From the NCBI GenBank assembly GCA_030835005.1, contig JAUQWT010000085.1, forward strand, positions 1-34,708: a stretch of 34,708 nt of DNA. Direction: 5' to 3'. The notes beneath the pieces were generated by a model. It searched no databases. It was not told the origin of the DNA and saw only the letters and a program-made list of their open reading frames with translations. Each line of letters starts with the position of its first letter. Position 1 is the first letter of the stretch. Source of the stretch: Ignavibacteria bacterium (lineage in GTDB: Bacteria > Bacteroidota > Ignavibacteria > Tepidaquicellales > OLB5). Positions 24,316 through 30,908 of this stretch are shown here, in pieces. Position numbers and translations under genes: made by a program.

Positions 24316-24798
24316 TCAGGTGAATATAATGTTTGCCCCGGCAGACGTTTCGTAGAATTCACCCACCGTAATCACATCATCAACTTCTGCGCAAAAGTCC
24401 TCTTTCTTCAAATGGAACATATCTACCGAAGCTTTGCATGCATATATATTGCAGCCGGCGTCATGTATCATCTGGATAAACTCCCGTACAGGCGGAATAT
24501 CGATCTTTTCCATTTCCTTTTCCATCATATGGGTTGCAAGTGCACTCATTCCCGGCAATGAACCAAGCAATGTCGGCATATGCATTGCAGGGTTGCCCAC
24601 GGTTGCAACTTTGAGGTGATCCATCTTCTTATTAATAATTGCCTCCATACCAAAAAAGGTAAAGAACAAATTTGCTTCAATCCCTTCCATTCTGGCACCA
24701 TTGGCCATTATGAGTCCGGGATACACTCCTTCGAGTGAGCCTTTGGAAATAATTATTGATACTTTTTTCACAGGCTCGTAATTGTTTTCTTCTAACAT
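24316..24798 (-). CDS. DsrE2-like sulfur-transfer family protein
   Basis: The 160-residue product reads as a DsrE/DsrF-fold protein of the DsrE2 type: KKVSIIISKGSLEGVYPGLIMAN at the start, FFTFFGMEAI, a VATVGNPAMHMP loop, PGMSALATHMMEKEME and DAGCNIYACKASVDMF with the likely sulfur-carrying Cys (about residue 120). Such proteins hand persulfide sulfur between carriers. It follows the TusE-like gene by 92 bases, a gap filled with short TTCATTG-type repeats, and ends the operon starting at the SQR gene. Confidence 0.8.
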   Translation of the reverse strand: MLEENNYEPVKKVSIIISKGSLEGVYPGLIMANGARMEGIEANLFFTFFGMEAIINKKMDHLKVATVGNPAMHMPTLLGSLPGMSALATHMMEKEMEKIDIPPVREFIQMIHDAGCNIYACKASVDMFHLKKEDFCAEVDDVITVGEFYETSAGANIIFT

Positions 24799-24890
24799 TT
24801 TCCTTATTGTTAAATTATTCTTACTCTAATTTGTTCATTGTTGGTTGTTTACTGCACACTGTTCATTGCTCATTGAAAATTGCTAATTCA

Positions 24891-25220
24891 TTAAATACAT
24901 CCTTTCGGCTTGGGCAGCCCTGCGATCTTTGCTGCTTTTTTTGCCGGCCCTTTTGGGAAAAGAGCATAAAGCATTTTAGTATCTACTCCGCTTTCCTTAG
25001 TGAGCTTTCTGATTGAAGGCGAGTCCCCGGTTTCAGAAAACACTTTGCGCATAAAGTTTATCACTTTCCAGTGATCTTCCGTTAATTTCTCGATACCTTC
25101 TTCTTTTGCGATCTCGGCGGCGATCTCTTCATTCCAGTCTTTAAGATCAACCAGATTCCCGTCTGCATCAACCTGCATTGATTTCCCGAGTATTTCCTTT
25201 ACTCCTGCTGCAATAGACAT
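24891..25220 (-). CDS. TusE/DsrC/DsvC family sulfur-carrier protein
   Basis: The 109-residue product has the family pattern: NLVDLKDWNEEIAAEIAKEEGI, LTEDHWKVINFMRKVF, RKLTKESGVDTKMLYALFPKGPAKKAAKIAGLPKPKGCI. The penultimate Cys (CysA, residue 108) is present. The second conserved Cys of dissimilatory DsrC, ten residues earlier in KQAC, is Ala here (KKAAK). It is therefore TusE-like, carrying one persulfide rather than forming the DsrC trisulfide. It lies 24 bases after the SQR gene and probably receives sulfur derived from sulfide oxidation via the DsrE2-like protein. Confidence 0.88.
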   Translation of the reverse strand: MSIAAGVKEILGKSMQVDADGNLVDLKDWNEEIAAEIAKEEGIEKLTEDHWKVINFMRKVFSETGDSPSIRKLTKESGVDTKMLYALFPKGPAKKAAKIAGLPKPKGCI

Positions 25221-25244
25221 TTTATGTTATCCTTTCAATAAAAA

Positions 25245-26501
25245 TTAATTTATAATTGGTTTCAAAATCGTATCAATATCTTTTCCCATTAACGACATCT
25301 CCGATCCAACAGGAAGTTCCTTGCCCCTGATAAGAAAATTCCAGTAAGCCCATCTGAACAAAAGTTTGCCAATGTGATTCATACGGGTTTCTTTTAAAAG
25401 CGAAAATGGCCCGACAAATGGCAGGGGAAATGATCCTGTAACCGGCTCAACTTCGTAATTAAAATCAATTAGGAATGCCTTTCCGTGGCCGGATTCTATA
25501 AAACAGTTTGCATGCCCGTCATATTTAGCTTCAAGCGGTTCGCCATTTATGAAATGCATGATATTTTCTGCCAGAATTTCAGATTCAAAATGAGCAACCG
25601 AGCCCGCCTTGCTTGCCGGTATGTTTGCAGCATCACCTATTACAAAAATATTTTCATGGTTTGCTGAGCGCAGTGTGAATTTATCTGTAGGTACGAAGTT
25701 AAGCTCATCTCCAAGTCCGCTTCTGCCAATATAATCGGCGCCTTTATTTGTTGGTATAGTTACCAGCAGGTCAAAATCAACTTCTCTTTCATCCCACGAG
25801 ACGATCTGCCTTTTTTCATTATCAATCCGTCCTGTATTGAAATCTGGAACCAGCTCAATGCCTTTATCTTCAAGAAAGTGGCCAAGCACTTCTGCGCAGT
25901 TATGTTTTGTAAATGCTTCCGAGAGCGGAGTGACATATTTTATCGACGTCTTTTCTCGGATTCCCCTATCTTCAAAAAATGAATCAGCCAGGAAGGCAAA
26001 CTCAAGAGGTGCTACCGGGCATTTTATGGGCATTTCGGTAATGTTGATAACAAGCTTCCCGCCCTCCCATGTGCTGAATTTTTCGGAAAGCGCTTTTGCT
26101 CCTTCGAAAGTATAAAAATCAAATATATCCTTGTGCCAAAGCTTACCCAATAATCCTTCCGTCTCTTCCGGTGCTATCTTTGAACCTGTTGCAATTAAGA
26201 GTACGTCATAGTCAAGTATCTCGCCGCTTTCCAGCTGTACTTTATTAAAATCAGGAAGCACTTTCCATATTTCGGAAAACAATACTTGAGTATTATGAGG
26301 GAAGAATTCGCACTTGGGTTTTACAACATCTGAGGCTTTATAAATCCCAAAAGGCAAGAACAAAAAACCCGGTTGGTAGTAGTGTGTCTTATCATTATCA
26401 ACTATAGTTATTCTCCATTGATTCTTATCAAGCAGTTTATTTAACTTGTTAAGCATCATCGTACCGCCTGTTCCTGCTCCAAGAATAACCAGATTTCTCA
26501 T
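25245..26501 (-). CDS. sqr: Sulfide:quinone oxidoreductase-family flavoprotein
   Basis: The 418-residue product has an N-terminal FAD-binding Rossmann motif (GAGTGG, residues 8-13), a second nucleotide-type motif LLIATGSKIAPE, a GDAAN motif (289-293) and two redox Cys in the right context: C161 (MPIKCPVAPLE) and C333 (ANCFIESGHGKAFLIDFNYE). The C-terminus (LLKETRMNHIGKLLFRWAYWNFL) is an amphipathic membrane-binding helix. This fits SQR, which oxidises sulfide to sulfane sulfur and feeds electrons to quinone. The other SQR Cys seen in some types is not obvious. The gene heads the module with a well-formed promoter and two operator sites. Confidence 0.85.
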   Translation of the reverse strand: MRNLVILGAGTGGTMMLNKLNKLLDKNQWRITIVDNDKTHYYQPGFLFLPFGIYKASDVVKPKCEFFPHNTQVLFSEIWKVLPDFNKVQLESGEILDYDVLLIATGSKIAPEETEGLLGKLWHKDIFDFYTFEGAKALSEKFSTWEGGKLVINITEMPIKCPVAPLEFAFLADSFFEDRGIREKTSIKYVTPLSEAFTKHNCAEVLGHFLEDKGIELVPDFNTGRIDNEKRQIVSWDEREVDFDLLVTIPTNKGADYIGRSGLGDELNFVPTDKFTLRSANHENIFVIGDAANIPASKAGSVAHFESEILAENIMHFINGEPLEAKYDGHANCFIESGHGKAFLIDFNYEVEPVTGSFPLPFVGPFSLLKETRMNHIGKLLFRWAYWNFLIRGKELPVGSEMSLMGKDIDTILKPIIN

Positions 26502-26530
26502 TTCACAGCTTGTTTGTTTTTACTCTTACA

Positions 26531-26561
26531 CAAAATTAACCTCTAGTTTCATGTTGCCAAA
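26531..26561 (-). promoter_or_regulatory. Sulfur operon promoter, Bacteroidota type
   Basis: On the minus strand TTTG (26561-26558) is separated by 19 bases from TAATTTTG (26538-26531), an exact consensus match. The start of transcription is expected near 26525, leaving a leader of about 25 bases before the SQR gene. Confidence 0.65.
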
Positions 26562-26597
26562 TGATATTAGTCATTAACTCAGATGATTGTAGTCATA
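26560..26597 (-). promoter_or_regulatory. Tandem ATGA-N6-TCAT operator sites (sulfur operon promoter)
   Basis: Site 1 is AATGATATTAGTCATT (26560-26575) and site 2 is GATGATTGTAGTCATA (26582-26597), centred 33 and 55 bases from the -7 box, at about -42 and -64 from the predicted start. These are classic positions for a Crp/Fnr-type activator. Site 1 overlaps the -33 TTTG by two bases. Confidence 0.65.
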
Positions 26598-26636
26598 CAT
26601 TAATATCTTGTTTTACATATATTTAAGTACATAAAA

Positions 26637-26660
26637 AGGCCATACTGTTAAGTATGGCCT
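26637..26660 (-). terminator. Strong hairpin terminator
   Basis: AGGCCATACT (26637-26646) and AGTATGGCCT (26651-26660) pair perfectly around GTTA. On the minus strand five T follow. It separates the sulfur operon promoter from whatever is transcribed from the right. Confidence 0.7.
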
Positions 26661-27077
26661 ATATTATCGTTAGTCATATTTTAGGTATCGCAATTCTGTC
26701 TATTGGCTTTTCCTTTCTAACGTGAGAAAAGCAAATGATTTATACCAAGTTTCTGATTATTTATCTGCCGGAATGACGATTTTCCTATTTGCTGCAGCCC
26801 TTTTTTCGCAATCCGGTTCTATGTTCTTTGGTGTTATGATGCACTGTTTAACAGAACGATCTTTGTAACCGGAAAATATTTTGTTTTTTGACCGCGCTTA
26901 CATCTGGGAGTTAAACTCCCCGGCATAACCGGCTGAACAACTTCCTGATAGAGACCCATTGAATGCTTTACTTGAAGAATCCCCATCACCCACAAAGTTA
27001 ATATACTACATAAAGGGTATCCTATGACGGCTATCAAATGATTAAATGATTTTTATCTATGGAAATTCCGGTGTCGC
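26661..27077. other. Intergenic region, no confident gene
   Basis: This stretch lies between the hairpin and the metallophosphoesterase stop. It holds a small palindrome (GGGAGTT at 26906-26912 with AACTCCC at 26914-26920) and weak open frames. A 48-codon plus-strand frame from GTG 26722 to 26868 encodes one hydrophobic segment (MTIFLFAAALFSQSGSMFF) but has no ribosome site. It may be relic sequence. Confidence 0.4.
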
Positions 27078-27797
27078 TTAATCTCCTGTAAATAAACGAC
27101 TGGCTAGAGAAACGGGAAGACCTTCTTTGAGAATTTTTTCTGATGCACTCTTAATATCATAATCCAGCCTTATCAGCATGTACTTAAACTCGTTTGTATC
27201 AAACAATCCGAATGCAAGCCTTCGATTGTTATCTCTTGGCTGCCCTACGCTGCCAACATTTATTATATACCTGTGCCCGGGATTAAGTTTTCCTTCCGAG
27301 ATCAATTTTACTCCGCCCGTTGAACTTTCAAAAATCAGCGGCTGGTGAGAGTGTCCAATGAAACAAACTTTTTCGTCAAATGCCGTGAAGTTCTCTGCGG
27401 CAGCCTCTTCCGTGCGAACATATTTATATGCTCGCGGATTGAACGGTGAGGCATGAACAAACAGCAAGCTGTTTTCTGAGTGTGAATATTTCAGCGTCTT
27501 AAAATATTCTATGTAAGCAGGATCGATCACATCCCGTGTGTGGATTGATGATATCTTCGCATTTTCAGAAAATCCGTTTGATAGAGCGTGATTGAATTGC
27601 GCTTCATCGTGATTGCCGAGTATAACAACGTCACACTGGTCTTTAATAAGCTTAATTACCTCATTGGGTTCGGCGCAGTAATCAACCAAATCACCCAGGC
27701 AGATAACTCTATCAATTTTTAATCTGTCGATCTCCCTCAGGCATGCACTCAATGCCTCAGTGTTAGCGTGAATATCGGATATTATTGCGTATTTCAA
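27078..27797 (-). CDS. Calcineurin-like metallophosphoesterase (YfcE-type)
   Basis: The 239-residue product contains all five metal-binding blocks: SDIHAN (D8, H10), GDLVDY, GNHDE, the later HAS, and GHSHQP, followed by VGSVGQPRD. These bind two metals and hydrolyse phosphoester bonds. Substrate is unknown; related bacterial proteins act on phosphodiesters or diadenosine polyphosphates. It is cytosolic, without a signal. It lies 111 bases downstream of dapD with a GGTCGC-type hairpin between them, so co-transcription is uncertain. Confidence 0.88.
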   Translation of the reverse strand: MKYAIISDIHANTEALSACLREIDRLKIDRVICLGDLVDYCAEPNEVIKLIKDQCDVVILGNHDEAQFNHALSNGFSENAKISSIHTRDVIDPAYIEYFKTLKYSHSENSLLFVHASPFNPRAYKYVRTEEAAAENFTAFDEKVCFIGHSHQPLIFESSTGGVKLISEGKLNPGHRYIINVGSVGQPRDNNRRLAFGLFDTNEFKYMLIRLDYDIKSASEKILKEGLPVSLASRLFTGD

Positions 27798-27835
27798 ATT
27801 ATACTGGATAAAAAATCATCTAATCAAGAAGTATG

Positions 27836-27861
27836 TTGCCACGACCCAAAGGTCGCGGCAA
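27836..27861. repeat. GACC/GGTC hairpin repeat between dapD and the phosphoesterase
   Basis: TTGCCACGACC (27836-27846) and GGTCGCGGCAA (27851-27861) pair with one mismatch around CAAA. There is no T-tract, so it resembles a small dispersed palindrome rather than a terminator. Confidence 0.5.
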
Positions 27862-27908
27862 TTCATTTATATACAATTTTTCGTTATTTGTTATTTACTA
27901 TTTGATAT

Positions 27909-28745
27909 TTATCTAAGATTTTCTTCCAGCGCCGTTGATACATCCGTCTTCTCATCCCTGTACTTAATAATTATCGGAGTATAAATAGATAAATTATTTC
28001 GAATACCAAATTCATTTTTCAATGACCGTGTTCCTGCCACAACAACTGCTCCTTCGGGAATTACAAGCGGCGTATCATTTGTTTTTTTGTAGATGAGACC
28101 CCTAACTGTATCGTAAACAGGAGTTGACCCTGTAATAACGCATCCGGCACCAATGACTGCCCTGCGCTCAACAATAGTGCCTTCATAAATTCCGCAATTG
28201 CCGCCTATCATTACTTCATCTTCAATAATTACGGGCACAGAGTTTATCGGTTCAAGCACACCGCCAATCTGCGCCGCTGCAGAAAGATGTATCTTTTTCC
28301 CCAGCTGTGCGCATGAGCCCACTAACGCATGTGAATCAATCAGCGAATTATCATCAACATAAGCGCCAATGTTTATATACATAGGAGGCATGCATATCAC
28401 TCCCTTGCCGATATATGCCCCTGAACGGATAGTTGAACCGCCGGGCACAATTCTTACTCCGTCTTTTATTTTAACCGGCTTTAAGGGCAGTGTATTTTTA
28501 TCATAATAGCGGAAGCTGTTATCAATTGACATTTCCTTCAGCTTGCCCAGCCTGAACCCCAGCAGAATTCCCATCTTAACCCAGCGGTTTGCCTGCCATC
28601 CTGCGGAAGACTTTTCGGCAGAACGTACCTTTCCTTTGTTTAAGAGTTTCACCATTTCTTTAAATGACTCAAGCGCCTTTTTCTTTTCAGCAGGGTTTAA
28701 ACTTGCTGAGGTGTAATACTTTTCTATATCTTTATCTAAGCTCAT
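27909..28745 (-). CDS. dapD: Tetrahydrodipicolinate N-succinyltransferase
   Basis: The 278-residue product has a helical N-terminal domain and a left-handed beta-helix of hexapeptide repeats (VPGGSTIRSGAYIGKGVICMPPMYINIGAYVD, GGVLEP, MIGGNCGIYEGTIV, VIGAGCVITGSTPVYD). The active-site region with SAAAQIGGVLEPINSVPVIIED and KNEFGIR is typical of DapD. It succinylates tetrahydrodipicolinate using succinyl-CoA in the succinylase branch of lysine/diaminopimelate synthesis, feeding peptidoglycan and lysine. No other dap gene is nearby. Confidence 0.95.
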   Translation of the reverse strand: MSLDKDIEKYYTSASLNPAEKKKALESFKEMVKLLNKGKVRSAEKSSAGWQANRWVKMGILLGFRLGKLKEMSIDNSFRYYDKNTLPLKPVKIKDGVRIVPGGSTIRSGAYIGKGVICMPPMYINIGAYVDDNSLIDSHALVGSCAQLGKKIHLSAAAQIGGVLEPINSVPVIIEDEVMIGGNCGIYEGTIVERRAVIGAGCVITGSTPVYDTVRGLIYKKTNDTPLVIPEGAVVVAGTRSLKNEFGIRNNLSIYTPIIIKYRDEKTDVSTALEENLR

Positions 28746-28783
28746 TATAAAGTTCTAATTAATTGAATTAGGTAAATGATATC

Positions 28784-28826
28784 AACTCCCCCCTCTCCCT
28801 ATAGAAGAGGGTCTGGGGGTGAGGTT
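28784..28826. repeat. Imperfect inverted repeat with CCCCC/GGGGG arms
   Basis: AACTCCCCCC and TCTCCCT on the left match AGAGGG and TGGGGGTGAGGTT on the right around ATAGA. Sequences of this kind (CTCACCCCC...CTCTCC) are scattered in many bacterial genomes. It sits upstream of the Rieske gene promoter. Confidence 0.5.
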
Positions 28827-28904
28827 AAATATCTTAGTAAATTACTCGATTTTTATCGTTAATTCAATTGAAACAAAATGTTACAATTTTCTGTTAGAAT
28901 TACG

Positions 28905-28935
28905 TTGATTGTTTGGTTACTAAGCAGTAATTTTA
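28905..28935 (+). promoter_or_regulatory. Rieske gene promoter, Bacteroidota type
   Basis: TTG (28905-28907) is separated by 20 bases from TAATTTTA (28928-28935), one mismatch from TAnnTTTG. A clear AAAGGAG ribosome site follows at about 28953, nine bases before the ATG. Confidence 0.5.
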
Positions 28936-28967
28936 TACAGTAAATCTTCAAAAAGGAGCTAAAACAA

Positions 28968-29429
28968 ATGTCTGACAAAATATCGAGGCGGGATTTCATT
29001 AAAAGATCGGCAATAGGTGTGGTTGTTGGCTCAACAGTGCTTTCGTCGCTGAACCTTGAGGCTTATGCAAAATCCCCTGCAAAAAAGGGAATTGCAAAGA
29101 AAACAGGGGATGACCTGGTTGTTAAGCTTTCCGAAAACGCAGAGCTGACCAAAACTGGCGGCACGGTAAAAGTTAATGATGAACTAATGCTTGTCCGCAC
29201 TTCAGAGACCGAGTTCCTGGCAGTAAGAACAGTTTGCACTCATAAGGGCTGTGATGTTGAACTGCAGGGAGATAAGTTTGTCTGTCCGTGCCATGGCTCG
29301 GAATACACAATTACCGGCAAAGTGACCGAGGGCCCCTCTACAACAAATCTCAAAACTTTCGAAACGGTGTTTGATTCCGATAAGGGGACTGTTACCATAA
29401 AGAATGCAGGAATAATAGAAAAAAATTAA
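28968..29429 (+). CDS. Tat-exported Rieske [2Fe-2S] protein
   Basis: The 153-residue product begins with a twin-arginine signal (ISRRDFIKRSAIGVVVGSTVLSS). The Rieske domain follows: first cluster motif CTHKGC (C90, H92, C95) and second CPCHGS (C106, C108, H109). C90, H92, C106 and H109 bind the cluster and C95/C108 should form the stabilising disulfide. Length and signal fit a small stand-alone quinol-oxidising Rieske subunit or an electron carrier. The bc1 partner (cytochrome b) is not adjacent, so the partner is unknown. The gene is monocistronic, ending at the strong hairpin 29479-29508. Confidence 0.88.
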   Translation: MSDKISRRDFIKRSAIGVVVGSTVLSSLNLEAYAKSPAKKGIAKKTGDDLVVKLSENAELTKTGGTVKVNDELMLVRTSETEFLAVRTVCTHKGCDVELQGDKFVCPCHGSEYTITGKVTEGPSTTNLKTFETVFDSDKGTVTIKNAGIIEKN

Positions 29430-29478
29430 GAAACTCAGCAAACTTCAAAAGTCATTTGCAAAATAGTTACAATAATTG

Positions 29479-29508
29479 AAGAACAAGGGGGCATGCCCCC
29501 TTGTTCTT
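29479..29508. terminator. Strong bidirectional terminator
   Basis: AAGAACAAGGGGGC (29479-29492) and GCCCCCTTGTTCTT (29495-29508) are exact reverse complements around AT, between the convergent Rieske and proline dehydrogenase genes. Confidence 0.85.
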
Positions 29509-29529
29509 TATATTGTATCACAATACCAA

Positions 29530-30435
29530 TTACTTTCTTCCCCCCGATAAAATACTCTTCACAACATAACCTGCCATCTGGGGATTTTCTTTAAAGCGCC
29601 TTGTTGAATACTGGTACCAGTGCGAACCAAACGGTATATAGACCCTTATTCTGTGCCCGTCCCTTAATATCTTATCGCGCATAATTTCTCTAACTCCCAG
29701 CAGCATCTGGAATTCATACCGGTCTTTTGTTTTCTTTAGCTCTTCTATTAACCTGTATGCACCCTCTACAAGAAACTCGTCGTGAGTAGCAATCCCAACA
29801 TAGCTGTTGTTTTCAAACATCAGCCTTAATACTTTCAGGAAATTATCACGCACTTCCTGCTTGTCCTTAAATGCTATTTCAGCGGGCTCAATATATATAC
29901 CCTTACACAAACGAAAGTTTGTTCCTGTTTTAATAAGTTCTACTGCATCATAATATGTGCGCTTTAAATATGCCTGGAGTACAATTCCTGTTTTGCTGTA
30001 TTTGCTGTTTGCTTCCTTAAAGATTCTTATTGTCTCATCTGTGCATGTAGAGTCTTCCATATCAATCCTGACAAAAATATCAAATGCCTTTGCCACGGTT
30101 AATATCTCGCTTACTGTTTCAAGGCAAAAGTCATGGTCAATCTTTAAGCCAAGAGAGGTAAGCTTTATCGATTGATTCGCATCCAGTTTATTCTTATCAA
30201 TTGCCTCCAGCACTCTAAGGCAGTCATCTTTTGCCCTTCTGGCATCATCTTTACTGAAAACGTCTTCGCCGAGCACATCAATTGTGCCCATAATGCCTTT
30301 ATCGTTCAGCTTCTTTGCGGTAACAACGGCATCTTCCAGTTTATCTCCGGCGATATATTTATTTGCGAATTTTCTTACGATCGATCTTGGTACAAGCGGC
30401 AGGGTTCCAACTATGATTTTGTTTAATATTCCCAT
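29530..30435 (-). CDS. Proline dehydrogenase, monofunctional
   Basis: The 301-residue product is a ProDH of the single-domain type: DVLGEDV near the first strands, VRIDMEDS, GIVLQAYLKRT, LCKGIYIEP, IATHDEF, FQMLLGVR, YIPFG and YSTRRFKENP, the last holding the paired Arg that binds the substrate carboxylate. It oxidises proline to pyrroline-5-carboxylate with FAD and quinone, at the inner face of the membrane. There is no P5C dehydrogenase domain or gene in the window. It is bracketed by the hairpins at 29479 and 30485, so it is its own transcript. Confidence 0.93.
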   Translation of the reverse strand: MGILNKIIVGTLPLVPRSIVRKFANKYIAGDKLEDAVVTAKKLNDKGIMGTIDVLGEDVFSKDDARRAKDDCLRVLEAIDKNKLDANQSIKLTSLGLKIDHDFCLETVSEILTVAKAFDIFVRIDMEDSTCTDETIRIFKEANSKYSKTGIVLQAYLKRTYYDAVELIKTGTNFRLCKGIYIEPAEIAFKDKQEVRDNFLKVLRLMFENNSYVGIATHDEFLVEGAYRLIEELKKTKDRYEFQMLLGVREIMRDKILRDGHRIRVYIPFGSHWYQYSTRRFKENPQMAGYVVKSILSGGRK

Positions 30436-30484
30436 AAATATATTAGTATTTGGTAATTGAAAATATGTAATGCGCTTCTAAAAA

Positions 30485-30511
30485 AAAGGAATGCTCAAAC
30501 TGCATTCCTTT
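30485..30511 (-). terminator. Terminator after leuS-DUF2203
   Basis: AAAGGAATGC (30485-30494) and GCATTCCTTT (30502-30511) pair around TCAAACT, and on the minus strand a run of T follows. It is five bases past the DUF2203 stop. Confidence 0.9.
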
Positions 30512-30515
30512 AACT

Positions 30516-30908
30516 CTATAATTCATCCAGATTTTTCCTGCCAGAATACCCTTCGGGAATTGTATGCCAGAATTTTATTTCGCCTTCTCCGTGATGCCAG
30601 CACAGGTAAACTTCTTCACCGCTTTTGCGCAGGTGCGGAAAATCTATCAGTCCTCTATCTATCCCCTTAATCAAAACACCTTCTGCAGAAATGCTTCGCA
30701 CTATATCAACAAGCCTCTCCATTTCTTCAGGGAATGCGCCTTTGCCGTTTGGCCCCGAGCCCCCAAAGTACTGGTGGTTATAAACGTCGTAGCCTTTTGA
30801 GTCAAGCTTTTTCTTCAGCCCTATCATCTCTTCTATAAGCGGTTTAATTTCATCCAAAAGAGTGTTCGCTTCTTCAACACTGAAATGCCGGCTGTGAAGT
30901 GTATTCAT
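30516..30908 (-). CDS. DUF2203 family protein
   Basis: The 130-residue product has the DUF2203 pattern: HSRHFSVEEANTLLDEIKPLIEEM, a Gly-rich loop (YFGGSGPNGKGAFP), VRSISAEGVLIKGIDRGLIDFP and EVYLCWHHGEGEIKFWH. The function of the family is not known. The start overlaps the leuS stop by four bases (30905-30908), so the two are coupled. Confidence 0.85.
   Translation of the reverse strand: MNTLHSRHFSVEEANTLLDEIKPLIEEMIGLKKKLDSKGYDVYNHQYFGGSGPNGKGAFPEEMERLVDIVRSISAEGVLIKGIDRGLIDFPHLRKSGEEVYLCWHHGEGEIKFWHTIPEGYSGRKNLDEL

Noticed and set aside
26722..26868. 48-codon frame with one hydrophobic segment
   Set aside because: It has a GTG start without a ribosome site and no known motif; it is kept only as a remark in the intergenic entry.
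26834..27037. 67-codon minus-strand frame between the sulfur promoter and the phosphoesterase
   Set aside because: Its composition is not protein-like, no conserved motif is seen and the region holds palindromes, so a real gene is doubtful.
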